A stretch of 64,000 nucleotides of DNA, taken from NCBI GenBank assembly GCA_018127085.1, contig CM030724.1, positions 186,001 to 250,000 of the forward strand, read 5' to 3'. The notes beneath the pieces are model-generated. The model worked only from the letters and a program-made list of their open reading frames with translations, ran no database searches and was not told where the DNA came from. Of the stretch, positions 15,674 to 25,504 are shown piece after piece (the stretch's first letter is position 1; every line of letters starts with the position of its first letter). Origin of the DNA: Pneumocystis sp. 'macacae' (taxonomy: Eukaryota > Ascomycota > Pneumocystomycetes > Pneumocystales > Pneumocystaceae). The position numbers and the translations under genes are program-made.

Positions 15674-16146
15674 TCTAATATGACAACACGTCCCTCCAAG
15701 AACACTGCTGCACCAAAAAAGCTAATATCACTATTCAAAAAGTACAGATCCAAAAAGAAAGCACAAAGAACCTCTATTTATGCCTTCCACATCCAAAGCT
15801 TTCCTTATTAATATAATTACAATCTTATTTTATCTTATTAATCTTCTTTCCACAAAACCACCAAAAATTTACCGTTTTTAATCTTTCTTTTTCATCATAC
15901 CAATAAAGAAAACTGAAAAATCTACTAAAAGATATATTTTTCCTAAACTTAAACGTTTCCCGCCTGAAAAACCGAAACAATAAAAATACTTTTTTTCTGA
16001 TGTTATCCACCCGGACGTCGACGCCACCCTCCAAATTATCAAGAACACACGAGTGTTCTAATATAATATTTTAACTCAGAATATCCAATTCACAGTTTAA
16101 AACTAAGAAAAAAGTATACAAAAAAATAAAGTATTTGCAAATTAGC
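15674..16146. promoter_or_regulatory. Shared divergent promoter region
   Basis: 473 bases between the kinase start (-) and the PdxH-like start (+). No coding segment was recognised; it contains T-rich tracts and one short GC-rich patch near 16010-16035. It should carry the promoters of both genes. No specific site can be assigned. Confidence 0.4.
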
Positions 16147-16812
16147 ATGCAAGAACAACTTATATTTATTAAAAAGCGTTCATCATATGAAAAAGGAAAT
16201 CTTTCAAAGAATGATTTGTGCGAAGATCCGCTTAAAATGTTTAAAATTTGGTATGAAGAAACAATGTATCTACAGGAAGCAAATGCTGTAACGTTGTCAA
16301 CAGCTTCTCTACCATCAGGTCGTATTTCTGCACGAATAGTATTATTAAAAGAATTAGACTCTCGCGGATTTATTATCTATAGTAACCTTGAAACATCTCG
16401 TAAATCACAAGATCTTAAATCGAATACCTGGGCGGCATTAACATTTTACTGGGAACCTCTAGAAAGACAAGTGCGTGTTGAAGGGAAAGTAGAATACCTA
16501 TCAGTTGAACAATCACAAGCATATTTTGATACACGTCCTTTATTATCTCGTCTGGGTACATGGTCATCAAGGCAAAGCGTTGAATTAGCAGACCGATCTG
16601 AACTAGAAAAAAGATTTAAAGAAGTCCAAGAAAACTTTTCAGAAGCTCTAGAAAACAAAAATAAAAAAATACCAATTCCACCATTTTGGGGAGGATTAAG
16701 AATTGTACCTGAATCTATAGAATTCTGGCAAGGACGTGAAAATAGGCTGCATGATCGATTCATATATACAAAGCAAGATGATAGGTGGAATATACATAGA
16801 CTATCACCATAA
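16147..16812 (+). CDS. PDX3: Pyridoxamine/pyridoxine 5'-phosphate oxidase
   Basis: FMN enzyme that makes pyridoxal 5'-phosphate, the last step of vitamin B6 salvage. One uninterrupted exon, rare in this window. The first in-frame ATG is at 16147 (MQEQLIFIKKRSSYEKGNLS), giving 221 residues, usual for the family. Conserved parts: NAVTLSTASLPSGRISARIV (FMN and substrate side), GFIIYSNLETSRKSQDL, ALTFYWEPLERQVRVEGKVE, QAYFDTRPLLSRLGTWSSRQ, PPFWGGLRIVPESIEFWQGR and the C-terminal RLHDRF...WNIHRLSP; the family typically ends RLAP. All expected active-site arginines and the WGG turn are present. Its 3' end is only 42 bases from the 3' end of the PPR gene on the other strand. Confidence 0.95.
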   Translation: MQEQLIFIKKRSSYEKGNLSKNDLCEDPLKMFKIWYEETMYLQEANAVTLSTASLPSGRISARIVLLKELDSRGFIIYSNLETSRKSQDLKSNTWAALTFYWEPLERQVRVEGKVEYLSVEQSQAYFDTRPLLSRLGTWSSRQSVELADRSELEKRFKEVQENFSEALENKNKKIPIPPFWGGLRIVPESIEFWQGRENRLHDRFIYTKQDDRWNIHRLSP

Positions 16813-16854
16813 GTTATAAAGAAACAATATTAGTATAAAATCTTATATCTAAAA

Positions 16855-19800
16855 TCAAAGTGTCGATGATGAATTAAGTAAAGATTCAACATGTGAAACG
16901 GCAGCTTGGGGATATGAATATGTTTTCATTTTCTCCAGAATATTTTTAGCAGATATTATGTCGTCAACTGACAAATAGGCACGAACCATTGCTTCATAAG
17001 TCTCCGGAGTTCTTAATATACTATTTTCTTGCGTATCAAGTAAATCAAAAATTTCTCTAGCATTATCTATTTGACGTTCACAAGCCCAACCACGAATAAG
17101 CAGATTAGCGATATCTGTAGTTAAAGGAATACCATTTTCTTTCATTTGATGCAATATTTTACGTGTGTTTTCTATACGATGATTAACAATATATGCTTCT
17201 ATCAAAGATTGATATAAAATTTCGTCAGGCACTACTGGTTTAAAGCTACGTTGAGTAATATTATTAAAATATTGTCTAGCACTTTTCAAATCTCGATAAA
17301 TACATCCTTTTGCATGTATAATCGCTCCATGATGCTGAGTAGTAATAGGAACATTGTTTTTTGTCATTTCAGTCAACACTTGAAGTGCCATATTTATATC
17401 TGGAGGATCATTTATAGTCCAGCAGTCAATCAGAAGTCTGTACGTATACGCAGAAGGCGTTATAACCTGATTGCGAAGTTTCTCATAGTATTTCAGTGCC
17501 ATTTGTCTATTTTTTTTTGTATGCACATAGAATTGCATCATTATATTATATGGAGCAACTCTAGCATAATAACGAGGACTGTTTTCCATTTCTGTAAACA
17601 ACTCATTTGCCAATTCTTCATTTCCTATTCTGCAACATGCATTTATAATAGTTCCATATGTAATACTATTTGGAAGAATATTATTCATTTTCATTTCTGA
17701 AAAAATCTTGAAAGTTTCATCTATTCTTCGTGCTTTGGAAAATTTTGATATAAGAGCATTATAAAAATACGTGGAAAGCTCAACATTATATGATTTTGCC
17801 TCATTATAAATCTTCATAGCATCATTAGCTTCTTGATAAGCACCAGATTCTTTTAAATTTATAATATATGTAGCAAAAACAGCTGCACTTGGAGAAAACC
17901 CAATTTCTAATAGCTGCTTTTGATATTCCTTTGCTGTTTCTATTTGACCAGAATATATTTGAGCAATAATCATGCTGTTTAAGCAAAACCCGAGATAACA
18001 CAACCCAGTATCTCCAGTAAAGTTTTTAGAAATGGAATTCTTTGCAAGTTTAAAAAGATCATTGACTAGATCCAATTTTTTTTCTCTCCCAAGACGTTCT
18101 AATAATCTACAATATGCTTCTGGTGTAATATCTTTACCCTTTTTATATGTTACATATATTTCATGAACCAAGGCTGAATAATCATCAGTTTTATTATGAC
18201 AGATAGAATCATTTAAAATTTTCTGTGAAGTAGGAAAGTCTATATTAGGATGATTTTTAACTTGATTCCAATCACGCATAAGATCAATAGAAAGAGGTCT
18301 CAAATTCTGAAAAGAATCGTTTTTTACATCCGCTGAATCAACAAAATTGCATGATTTGTATTTTTCAATGTAATTTTTCCATTGAACAGATAGTAACTCT
18401 TTCCCTAAAATATTCAGAGTATCTGAAACGGCGGTTACAAAGCCTGGTGTAACAGGAACATTTTCAGATATTATATCTCTAACAAGTTCAGGTAATGCTT
18501 TACATGCATATGAACCTTTTTCTTGTTTAACAGAAAAACACAAGACTCTAATACTTAAACTTAATACAGTTCTTTCCCATAATTTTAAATTAGCTTTCCA
18601 TGTTTCCAATGATTTTTTTTTTTCAGTAAAATAAAGTTTTAAAACATATACAAGCATAGGATAAGGTATATGAAATGCAGTATCATATACATTCGTAATA
18701 ATTTTCAAAGACAATTCAAAATTAAGAAAACCTTTTTTTTTTAATTCTTCCATTATAGAAACACCTACTAAAGTAAACCCTCGACGAATATATCTCGTAG
18801 ATCCAAAATGCTGAACATTAACTTTCAAACATGTTTTATACAACTCTAGGGCAGCGTTTATACTCCCATTTTCAATCATAGCATGCGCAATCATTTGAGT
18901 AGTGATTTCATCAGGTCTAATTCCTTCGATAGAGGCCGTATTAAGAATATTACTTGCATAATCATCCTTTTTATGCTTCAAACATAAAAGTATAAACTCA
19001 AAAATAACACTCCCAAATGGTTTTATAGATCCAATAGAAGAAGAATAATTAACAAGTTCAATTGCAGTATCTAAATCATTTGCTTTAATAGCTGCACTTA
19101 TAACAGGTATTATGCATGAAGGTGTAGGATTAGGAAGATTTTTGTCTTCTTTCATACGATCAATCCAAGATTTAGCAGTTAAATAATCGCCATTAAAGGA
19201 AAACCCAAATATTATTGTTTTGAAAATTTTATATGGAACAAAAGTATTATTATCAAAAATTAGTTTCTCAAAAAATGAAATTGCACCAGAAATATCAGAT
19301 GATCTAAAATATCCATCAAGTAATGCTGAATAAACATCATATTTATCATGAGGTCCCATTTTTGAAGCAAAAAATTTGTATTCATTAAAACATTCAATAA
19401 TCGATCTAATATCTTTATATTTAGAAAATCCTTTAATCAAGGAAATAAATACATGTGGTCCTGGAATAAGATTATGATTAATAATTTGCTCATATATCAT
19501 AAGAAGCTCATCTGTTTTTCCAACCAAAGCACAAATACGCATCAATTCTGAATAAACATGGGAAGAATAAGGTTGAAGCTTAACGCTAACGCTAGCTTTG
19601 AATATTTCGCATGCCATACTTAGATTATTTTCATTTTTTAAAGCATCTATTCGTTCTTGTAAGTAAACATTATTTGGAAGACCACGCTTAATTTTATTAT
19701 TTAATGTCTGAAGCTGAGAATACACTTCTTCTTCACGCAAACAAAGCGTCAAAATAAGAATTGAATATATTGATACATTTGGTGTCAATTGATATTCGAG

Positions 19801-20292
19801 CATGGACTTATACGTATCAAGAATTGTATTTATCATAGTTGCAACACCAGGCTGACGAATTTTAACCATTGACTGTAATATAATTTCGTAAGATTTAGCA
19901 GTAGGAATAATAGATGCAAGTTTCATTTCTTCATAAACTCCAATTACGTTAAAATACTTATTTTCTAAAAATAAATTTAATATTTTTTTTTCATATTCTA
20001 GAACAACAGTAGTTTCCTCAGACATGAACGAACTTGAAGACGAGAGATGGGACATTGATAATCCATTAGAAGGGATTTCTAAAGCACTAGATGCATTCAA
20101 AGCTTCAGATTTTAATGCTCCATTAGTCATCGACCAAATAGAAAACCCCTGAGCCTGATTCGCAGGAACCCTCAGGAAACATACAAAATTACGAAGAATT
20201 TGTCTATTGAAAGATTTCCTCCACCGTTCCCCTCCTCTAGTATATACAGACAGAGAAAAACTCAAAATCTTATACATTCCTTTATAAATCAT
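16855..20292 (-). CDS. Large pentatricopeptide-repeat protein, probably mitochondrial
   Basis: A single 1145-residue exon. The N-terminus from 20292 is basic with many Ser/Arg and few acids, which fits a mitochondrial presequence. The rest is built of about 35-residue helix-turn-helix repeats typical of PPR proteins, for example TYFYNALISKFSKARRIDET, NSITYGTIINACCRIGNEEL, SAYTYRLLIDCWTI and DEILYQSLIEAYIVNHRIEN. PPR proteins bind organellar RNA and support its stability or translation. Large fungal members of this kind include Neurospora CYA-5 and fission-yeast Ppr proteins, but I cannot assign a one-to-one relation. The repeats are clearest in the C-terminal half (residues about 770-1130). 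No intron and no break. Confidence 0.82.
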   Translation of the reverse strand: MIYKGMYKILSFSLSVYTRGGERWRKSFNRQILRNFVCFLRVPANQAQGFSIWSMTNGALKSEALNASSALEIPSNGLSMSHLSSSSSFMSEETTVVLEYEKKILNLFLENKYFNVIGVYEEMKLASIIPTAKSYEIILQSMVKIRQPGVATMINTILDTYKSMLEYQLTPNVSIYSILILTLCLREEEVYSQLQTLNNKIKRGLPNNVYLQERIDALKNENNLSMACEIFKASVSVKLQPYSSHVYSELMRICALVGKTDELLMIYEQIINHNLIPGPHVFISLIKGFSKYKDIRSIIECFNEYKFFASKMGPHDKYDVYSALLDGYFRSSDISGAISFFEKLIFDNNTFVPYKIFKTIIFGFSFNGDYLTAKSWIDRMKEDKNLPNPTPSCIIPVISAAIKANDLDTAIELVNYSSSIGSIKPFGSVIFEFILLCLKHKKDDYASNILNTASIEGIRPDEITTQMIAHAMIENGSINAALELYKTCLKVNVQHFGSTRYIRRGFTLVGVSIMEELKKKGFLNFELSLKIITNVYDTAFHIPYPMLVYVLKLYFTEKKKSLETWKANLKLWERTVLSLSIRVLCFSVKQEKGSYACKALPELVRDIISENVPVTPGFVTAVSDTLNILGKELLSVQWKNYIEKYKSCNFVDSADVKNDSFQNLRPLSIDLMRDWNQVKNHPNIDFPTSQKILNDSICHNKTDDYSALVHEIYVTYKKGKDITPEAYCRLLERLGREKKLDLVNDLFKLAKNSISKNFTGDTGLCYLGFCLNSMIIAQIYSGQIETAKEYQKQLLEIGFSPSAAVFATYIINLKESGAYQEANDAMKIYNEAKSYNVELSTYFYNALISKFSKARRIDETFKIFSEMKMNNILPNSITYGTIINACCRIGNEELANELFTEMENSPRYYARVAPYNIMMQFYVHTKKNRQMALKYYEKLRNQVITPSAYTYRLLIDCWTINDPPDINMALQVLTEMTKNNVPITTQHHGAIIHAKGCIYRDLKSARQYFNNITQRSFKPVVPDEILYQSLIEAYIVNHRIENTRKILHQMKENGIPLTTDIANLLIRGWACERQIDNAREIFDLLDTQENSILRTPETYEAMVRAYLSVDDIISAKNILEKMKTYSYPQAAVSHVESLLNSSSTL

Positions 20293-20602
20293 CCAATTTC
20301 ATCACTTGAAAAATACAGATCAATATTTTCTAAAAATTAATAAAATTTACTGTATTTCATATACAAAACATAAATCAAGCTTTTTCAAAGTCTTCTCTAA
20401 ATTCTTTTTTTTTTTTTAAACCTCAATTTACGTAACGTTTCTACACTGAACATCGATGATCCATAGTTCGTCATCTAATTACTATGGGAACCATCATGAC
20501 TGGTAACCGTACTCAAACAGATCAACGTCCGCAATTAAAGATCAAGAAAAATTGTGCAGAAACAGATTTTTTAACGACTATTTTGAAAAACAAATAGATG
20601 AA
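20293..20602. promoter_or_regulatory. Divergent promoter between PPR gene and ERG8
   Basis: 310 bases with poly-T and poly-A tracts (a long T run near 20408) and a less AT-rich patch near 20450-20540. No coding segment or named motif was recognised beyond this. Confidence 0.35.
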
Positions 20603-22073
20603 ATGAAAAAAAAACAAACCGCAATCTCAGCACCAGGAAAAGTGCTTCTTGCTGGAGGATATCTAATTCTGGAGCCGGAAAACGAAGGGTTTGTTCTTAC
20701 ACTTTCAGCAAGAATCGTGTGTATTATCGAGAACCGAGAAAAAGTGAACGGTGAACCGAATATACGTGTCAGGTGTCCTCAGTTTAATCAACCGGATTAC
20801 TTTTTTAATGTAGTTTTTGATCAAAATGGCACTATTTTGGAGATACAAGAAATGTAGGAAAAACCCTATCGAAAAACTTTTTTCATACAATAAAGTGACA
20901 ACCAGGCACGAAACCCTTACGTATATTATGCATTAGTTTATTCAATATTTTATTTGGATCCAATAACGATACCAAACCTTTGTATTACTATATTAGCAGA
21001 TAACGATTATTATTCACAAACAGCCCCGCGTTCAACGCTTTGCAAATACAGCCGATTCGATGTTCCGGTAGAGAATGTTCATAAAACAGGAATTGGCTCT
21101 TCAGCAGCACTCATGACAAGTATGATTGCAGCTTTATTAGTACATCTCTCCGATGGAAAATTTGACGTACAAATAACACAAAATAAATGGATTATACACA
21201 ATCTTTCACAAATAGCGCATTGTTATGTCCAAAATAAAATAGGAAGTGGGTTTGATATTGCAGCTGCGTGTTTTGGAAGTTGCTTATATAAAAGATTTGA
21301 CACAGCTATTATTGATAGCATTGGAGATTGCACATCAATTCATTTCAAAAAACAATTGACAAAAGTTGTAGAAAGTTTATGGGATATATCTATAGAGGAA
21401 TTGAGTTTTCCATCAGGGCTTAAAATACTCTTAATTGACAGAGACAAGGGAACATCAACGTTAAATATGGCTCGTGATGTTCTTGCATGGAAAAATTCAA
21501 ATGCAGATGCCAATATTATATGGGAAGAGTTAAAAAAAGCAAATGACGTATTCTACAAAACAATAAGTAAATTAACTAGTGCCAGTCAAGAATTTGAATC
21601 AGATTATTATGAAGTATTAAAAATTGCAGGACAAATTCCATGGAATAAAAATAATATGCAATTTGAAGAACATAGCACAAAACATTTTATTTTCCAGCTT
21701 TTGGATGACTTATACTTTCAACTGAAGGTTTTTATATATATTTTTACTCATTACATTTAATTATTTGTAGTTAATTCGGCAAAAATTAAAAATAATAGGT
21801 ATTAAAGCAGGTGTTCCAATAGAACCACCATCACAATCATCTCTTCTTGATAGATGCATCCAAATTCCAGGCGTTTTAGGTGTAGGGATACCAGGTGCAG
21901 GCGGTTATGACGCCATTTTTTGTATTATTATTGAGGAAAGTAACGCAAAAAATGACATATCTAATATAAAACTGAAAGAAAACAATACAAGTTTTTCTAT
22001 TCTTTTATCTAACGAAGAACATTCTGGCTTAAAAATGAAAAATCCTAAAGAATTTGAAATTTTTTTGGATTAA
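20603..22073 (+). CDS. ERG8: Phosphomevalonate kinase
   Basis: GHMP kinase that converts mevalonate 5-phosphate to the diphosphate in sterol and isoprenoid synthesis. Three exons: 20603-20853, 20896-21728 and 21773-22073, with introns of 42 and 44 nt. The N-terminal SAPGKVLLAGGYLIL is the family signature. KTGIGSSAALMTSMIAALLV is the ATP-binding GHMP motif, NPYVYYALVYSIFY corresponds to the yeast Erg8 core, and the C-terminal GVGIPGAGGYDAIFCI is the third GHMP motif. Exon 2 begins at 20896 so that the AT|T codon keeps frame. Length is about 461 residues, close to yeast Erg8. The start at 20603 (MKKKQTAIS) was chosen because it lies just before the conserved N-terminus; nothing conserved precedes it. 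Confidence 0.92.
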
Positions 22074-22570
22074 ATATGTATTAATATCATACGATATACA
22101 AAATGAGTATTTTTCCCAGTATATTCAATGTAATGTATACTATGAATATCTACAATATATATTTATAACAATTTAAAAATACTTTAATAGAAAATGTCAA
22201 GATATCTTAAATATAATCTTCCAAAAATGTATACATTTTTAAATAACAAAACATAACCCAGGATAAACAATAAAATTCACATAAAGAATGCAACTCTTCT
22301 TCTCATTTAATAATTATGATAACTCGATCTTATGCAAACGAATATAGAGAATCAAAAATTTAAAAAATGTCCAAATCATATTTTCATAAATCCAAGTTTT
22401 TTTTTCCTTAAAAATAGTATCATAAAAATAAATTATATATATATTTAATATAATTCACTTATTTTATAATACTATTTAATTAAAGATCAAAATATTTATA
22501 TATATTGTTGTATTATAGCATATTAAATAAAATAATCGTTATAAAAATAAAAAAATAAACATAATAAATT
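22074..22570. other. Convergent 3' intergenic region
   Basis: 497 bases between the 3' ends of ERG8 (+) and the Cdc27-like gene (-). It is extremely AT-rich, with TATATA runs around 22430-22510. No gene or structured RNA was recognised. Confidence 0.4.
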
Positions 22571-24204
22571 CTACTTCTTTGAAAAAAAAGAAGTAATTTT
22601 TGTTTCACTTAGCTTCGTTTTATTTTTTGCAACAGTTTCTTTAGGTCCTTCAACATTGAATTTCGATTTTAATGGAACAGATATTTCATCTTCAGAGAAC
22701 GATTCCCACACAAATTCATTTTTTGTAACTGCAAAAAAAATCAAAAAAATTAAAAAGCAAAATACAAAATAAATTACCCAAATAACCTTTTTTATCACAA
22801 CACGTAACTTTTTTTAAAACTTTTCTCCGTCCTTTTTTCTTAGTTGAATCTACCTGGTCACTTTTAACTGAAGATGACTTATCATCTTTTGACATGTCTT
22901 TAGAAGAATTAAGTACATCATCCTTTCCTTCTACAAAATGTAAGCAAAAAAACCAAAAAACCTAAAATCCAAACCTTGGTTAGTCATCATAATCCTTTTT
23001 AACTCATCAATTTCTTTCTGTCTTTTAATAATATTCTGCTCACTATGCACTTCCTCAATTTCTGATAAATTTTCAACTACATCGTCATTATAATAATCAA
23101 AGCAACTATTTTTTCTACCTGAAGCAGTAGGACTTAAAAGAGGAGAATGACTATTTCTCAATTCTGTATCAACACTTAAATTGAAAAACGATTTCATTGT
23201 ATTTGTCTTCTTTTTAGGCAATTTAGAAGCATTTTTACGAGTAGCTTCGAATAAAGATCTAAAAAATTAACTAAAAACATAAATAAATAAAAATATACTT
23301 AGAGTTGTGCTCTATTTTAGAAAAAGAACTTTGAAAAGTTGCCTCTTCCTTTTCATTTCCTTCTGAAACTGCAGTGTTAGGTTGAGAAAGATTTGTTTTG
23401 GATATAGTATCTATAAACTTTGTTTCTAAAACGTCTTTATTCAATTCTTGAAGAATAGGGAGGAAAATCTGCAACATGTAAATACATAAAAATGCATCCA
23501 AACACTAACTTCAACACTTGGATGATAAATCATTCCATACTTTTCACACATTTCTTTTGATGACAAAGTTTCATTATATTTCATGTAAAGAGACTTCAAA
23601 GAAGCATCAGAAAGGACAGAAATATCCTAAAACAAATTCTAGATATTATCCATAAAACATAATGCTATACCCTACCTTATATGAGTCATATTCAAGAGCA
23701 TAAATATGTATTGAAGTAATTTCATCTAGTTCTTGTTTTACATCTGATTTCAACTATCAGAGACAAACAAAAAAAAAATATGATAACCCCCAAGATCTTC
23801 TTCTTTTACCAAATAAAAAACTTTCTCCCGTAAAGCCAAAGGCTCACAAGACATAATAGATGTGTCTAAAGCATTGCTAGAAGATATCGTTTCTTCCCGT
23901 GAAAAAGACCCCGCATCTGTGCTTCCCTTAGAAATATACCCCGATACCATGTATATTGCATGGCATTTCTTATTATTTTCCCGACATTTTCTATAATAAC
24001 TCAAAAGCGCCCTTAAAATAAGTCAAATTAAATAGAAAAAGAAAAATTGTACTCTTTCGCATCTTCCACATGAATGCCCATACTTCTGCACAAAAAAAGA
24101 TACGTAATCTTTTGTTTTTAGTTTTTTTCCTATGAAAAAAACAAACACACCACTTTTTGCTCCTGCTGAATCCATGTCTCAAGAAGCTCTATACTTTGCT
24201 CCAT
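22571..24204 (-). CDS. DNA polymerase delta subunit Cdc27/POLD3
   Basis: Non-catalytic polymerase delta subunit that links the enzyme to PCNA. The start ATG at 24202-24204 gives MEQSIELLETWIQQEQK. Exon 2 supplies ITYLFLCRSMGIHVEDAK, and exon 3 SYYRKCRENNKKCHAIYMVS. This matches the N-terminal winged-helix region of POLD3, which binds the second subunit. The middle is a charged, low-complexity linker over several small exons (near 23760, 23500, 23220 and 22930), as in the family. The last exon ends ETKITSFFSKK, the position of the PCNA-binding PIP box; the usual first Gln is Glu here. The gene is cut by at least seven introns of about 40-50 nt. It reads convergently with ERG8 and in tandem with dim1. 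Confidence 0.83.
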
Positions 24205-24412
24205 CGTCCACAAAACAACACTAAAAGGCTAAAAACATTCTTATATTAAGTCTTAAAGACATTACACTAGAAAACAGTTCTTCAGCACCATCAACCATCC
24301 AGCAGCAAACGAATTTTACGTAAATGACTAGAATAAAAGAAAAAACAAAAAACAGCTAAATATAGTTTATATATTTTATTTACAGACAAAAGAAGTATGC
24401 TTTTTTAAAAAA

Positions 24413-25233
24413 TCAATATTTATACTTTGTAGAATAATCTAAATAAAAATTAACAAAGTCAAAAAAAAATCCCAACCTTTGGGACTAATAACCAATCCTC
24501 TTCCCTTGCGTGCTCCCTTGTACACGGTTTCTGCTCAAATAAGAACATTGCAGCAACCACAGAAAAACGCACCAAAAATATCAATCAGTTCCTGCTTATC
24601 TTCAAGTGCCCAGTTGATTTTGTTATTATTCCCCGTTCCTAAAACAATGCATCAACAGCCAGGACAAACCAAGCAGCAGCAAATACCCAGGTCAATCATC
24701 ATGTGCTTATTCCTGTAGAAAAACATAATTGTGCACCGATCATAAAGCTCATACATCTTCCCCTGCCTTTAGAAAAAGACCCAAAAAGGAGACAAAACAC
24801 CTGCTTGAAGTCCGGGACCTCGTCAATGTCGACAAGATAAATCACCTAGCCGTCTTCAGCCACAGCCTCCCTGGAAGCCCCGCTTACTGCAAAATTCACC
24901 ACTTTTTCCGCTATCTTGTACAAAACTTCGTCCTGTCTCATGCACTCTTCGTCCTAACACACCACTCAGCCCCCTGCCACCCCTGCAGCACCACATACCC
25001 CGTCACGGCCAAAGCGGATCACAACAAGACGCTCCTCTTCTGGCACCGCGTCAAACACAACAACACACAACAAACCCTACCCGACAAAATAGCCTGGTCC
25101 ACATGCCTGCACCGCACATCAGCAACCTGTGTCCTGCACATCCTCTTCAATCACCATCCCCTAATCAACGTCAGCGCCAAACCCTGCAAAACCGCAAAAC
25201 CCACGTCCTTAAGTGGGGCAAGAAATAGCTCAT
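24413..25233 (-). CDS. dim1: U5 snRNP protein Dim1/Dib1 (TXNL4A), ten exons including a 6-nt microexon
   Basis: Thioredoxin-fold protein of the U4/U6.U5 tri-snRNP that guards the 5' splice site before activation. Exons: 25205-25233, 25155-25160, 25081-25106, 24999-25039, 24888-24953, 24801-24845, 24687-24756, 24573-24638, 24477-24530 and 24413-24438. They total 429 nt, exactly 142 residues, the invariant family length. The protein starts MSYFLPHLRTGWHVDQAIL, contains ERLVVIRFGRDGDEECMRQD, VIYLVDIDEVPDFKQMYELY, MFFYRNKHMMIDLGTGNNNK and INWALEDKQELIDIFETVYK, and ends GARKGRGLVISPKDYSTKYKY with the last intron inside it. Exon 2 is only GGGATG; it restores Thr-Gly-Trp. Introns near the 5' end are GC-rich and those near the 3' end AT-rich, so the composition changes within one gene. 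Confidence 0.93.
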
Positions 25234-25504
25234 CTGCAACCGCCCGCCTGCACTCGACACACCGCCTCTGCCCTACACTACTCCAACCCAGCCCTAACCC
25301 TAACCCACACTGTTCCAACCGACCCTAACCCTAACCCTGCCGCTCCACACCTAGGCACCACCAGGCGCCAGCACTACAATACTCCGCCAATACTCTGCCA
25401 ATCCTCTCCACCAATACTCTCCGACACTCTCGACTCCGCGTCCCCGTCGGAGCAGTCCCCGTCGATACCATCCGTCGATAAACACCAAAATCAAACCCCG
25501 TCCA
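25234..25504. promoter_or_regulatory. dim1/DOHH divergent promoter with telomere-like CCCTAA clusters
   Basis: The 271-base gap between two divergent starts contains GCCCTAACCCTAACCC at about 25291-25306 and GACCCTAACCCTAACCC at about 25321-25337. These are short telomere-type repeats. In plants and several fungi similar telo-boxes lie in promoters of translation and ribosome genes and are bound by Myb-type (Tbf1/Teb1-like) factors; a role here is inferred from position and gene type. Confidence 0.5.

Noticed and set aside
16855..20292. Naming the PPR protein as a specific factor (for example CYA-5 or a fission-yeast Ppr)
   Set aside because: PPR repeats align with many family members; without a search no orthologue can be chosen.
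24479..25328. Two + strand open frames in the dim1 region
   Set aside because: They are antisense to dim1, whose ten-exon model yields exactly the 142-residue conserved protein.
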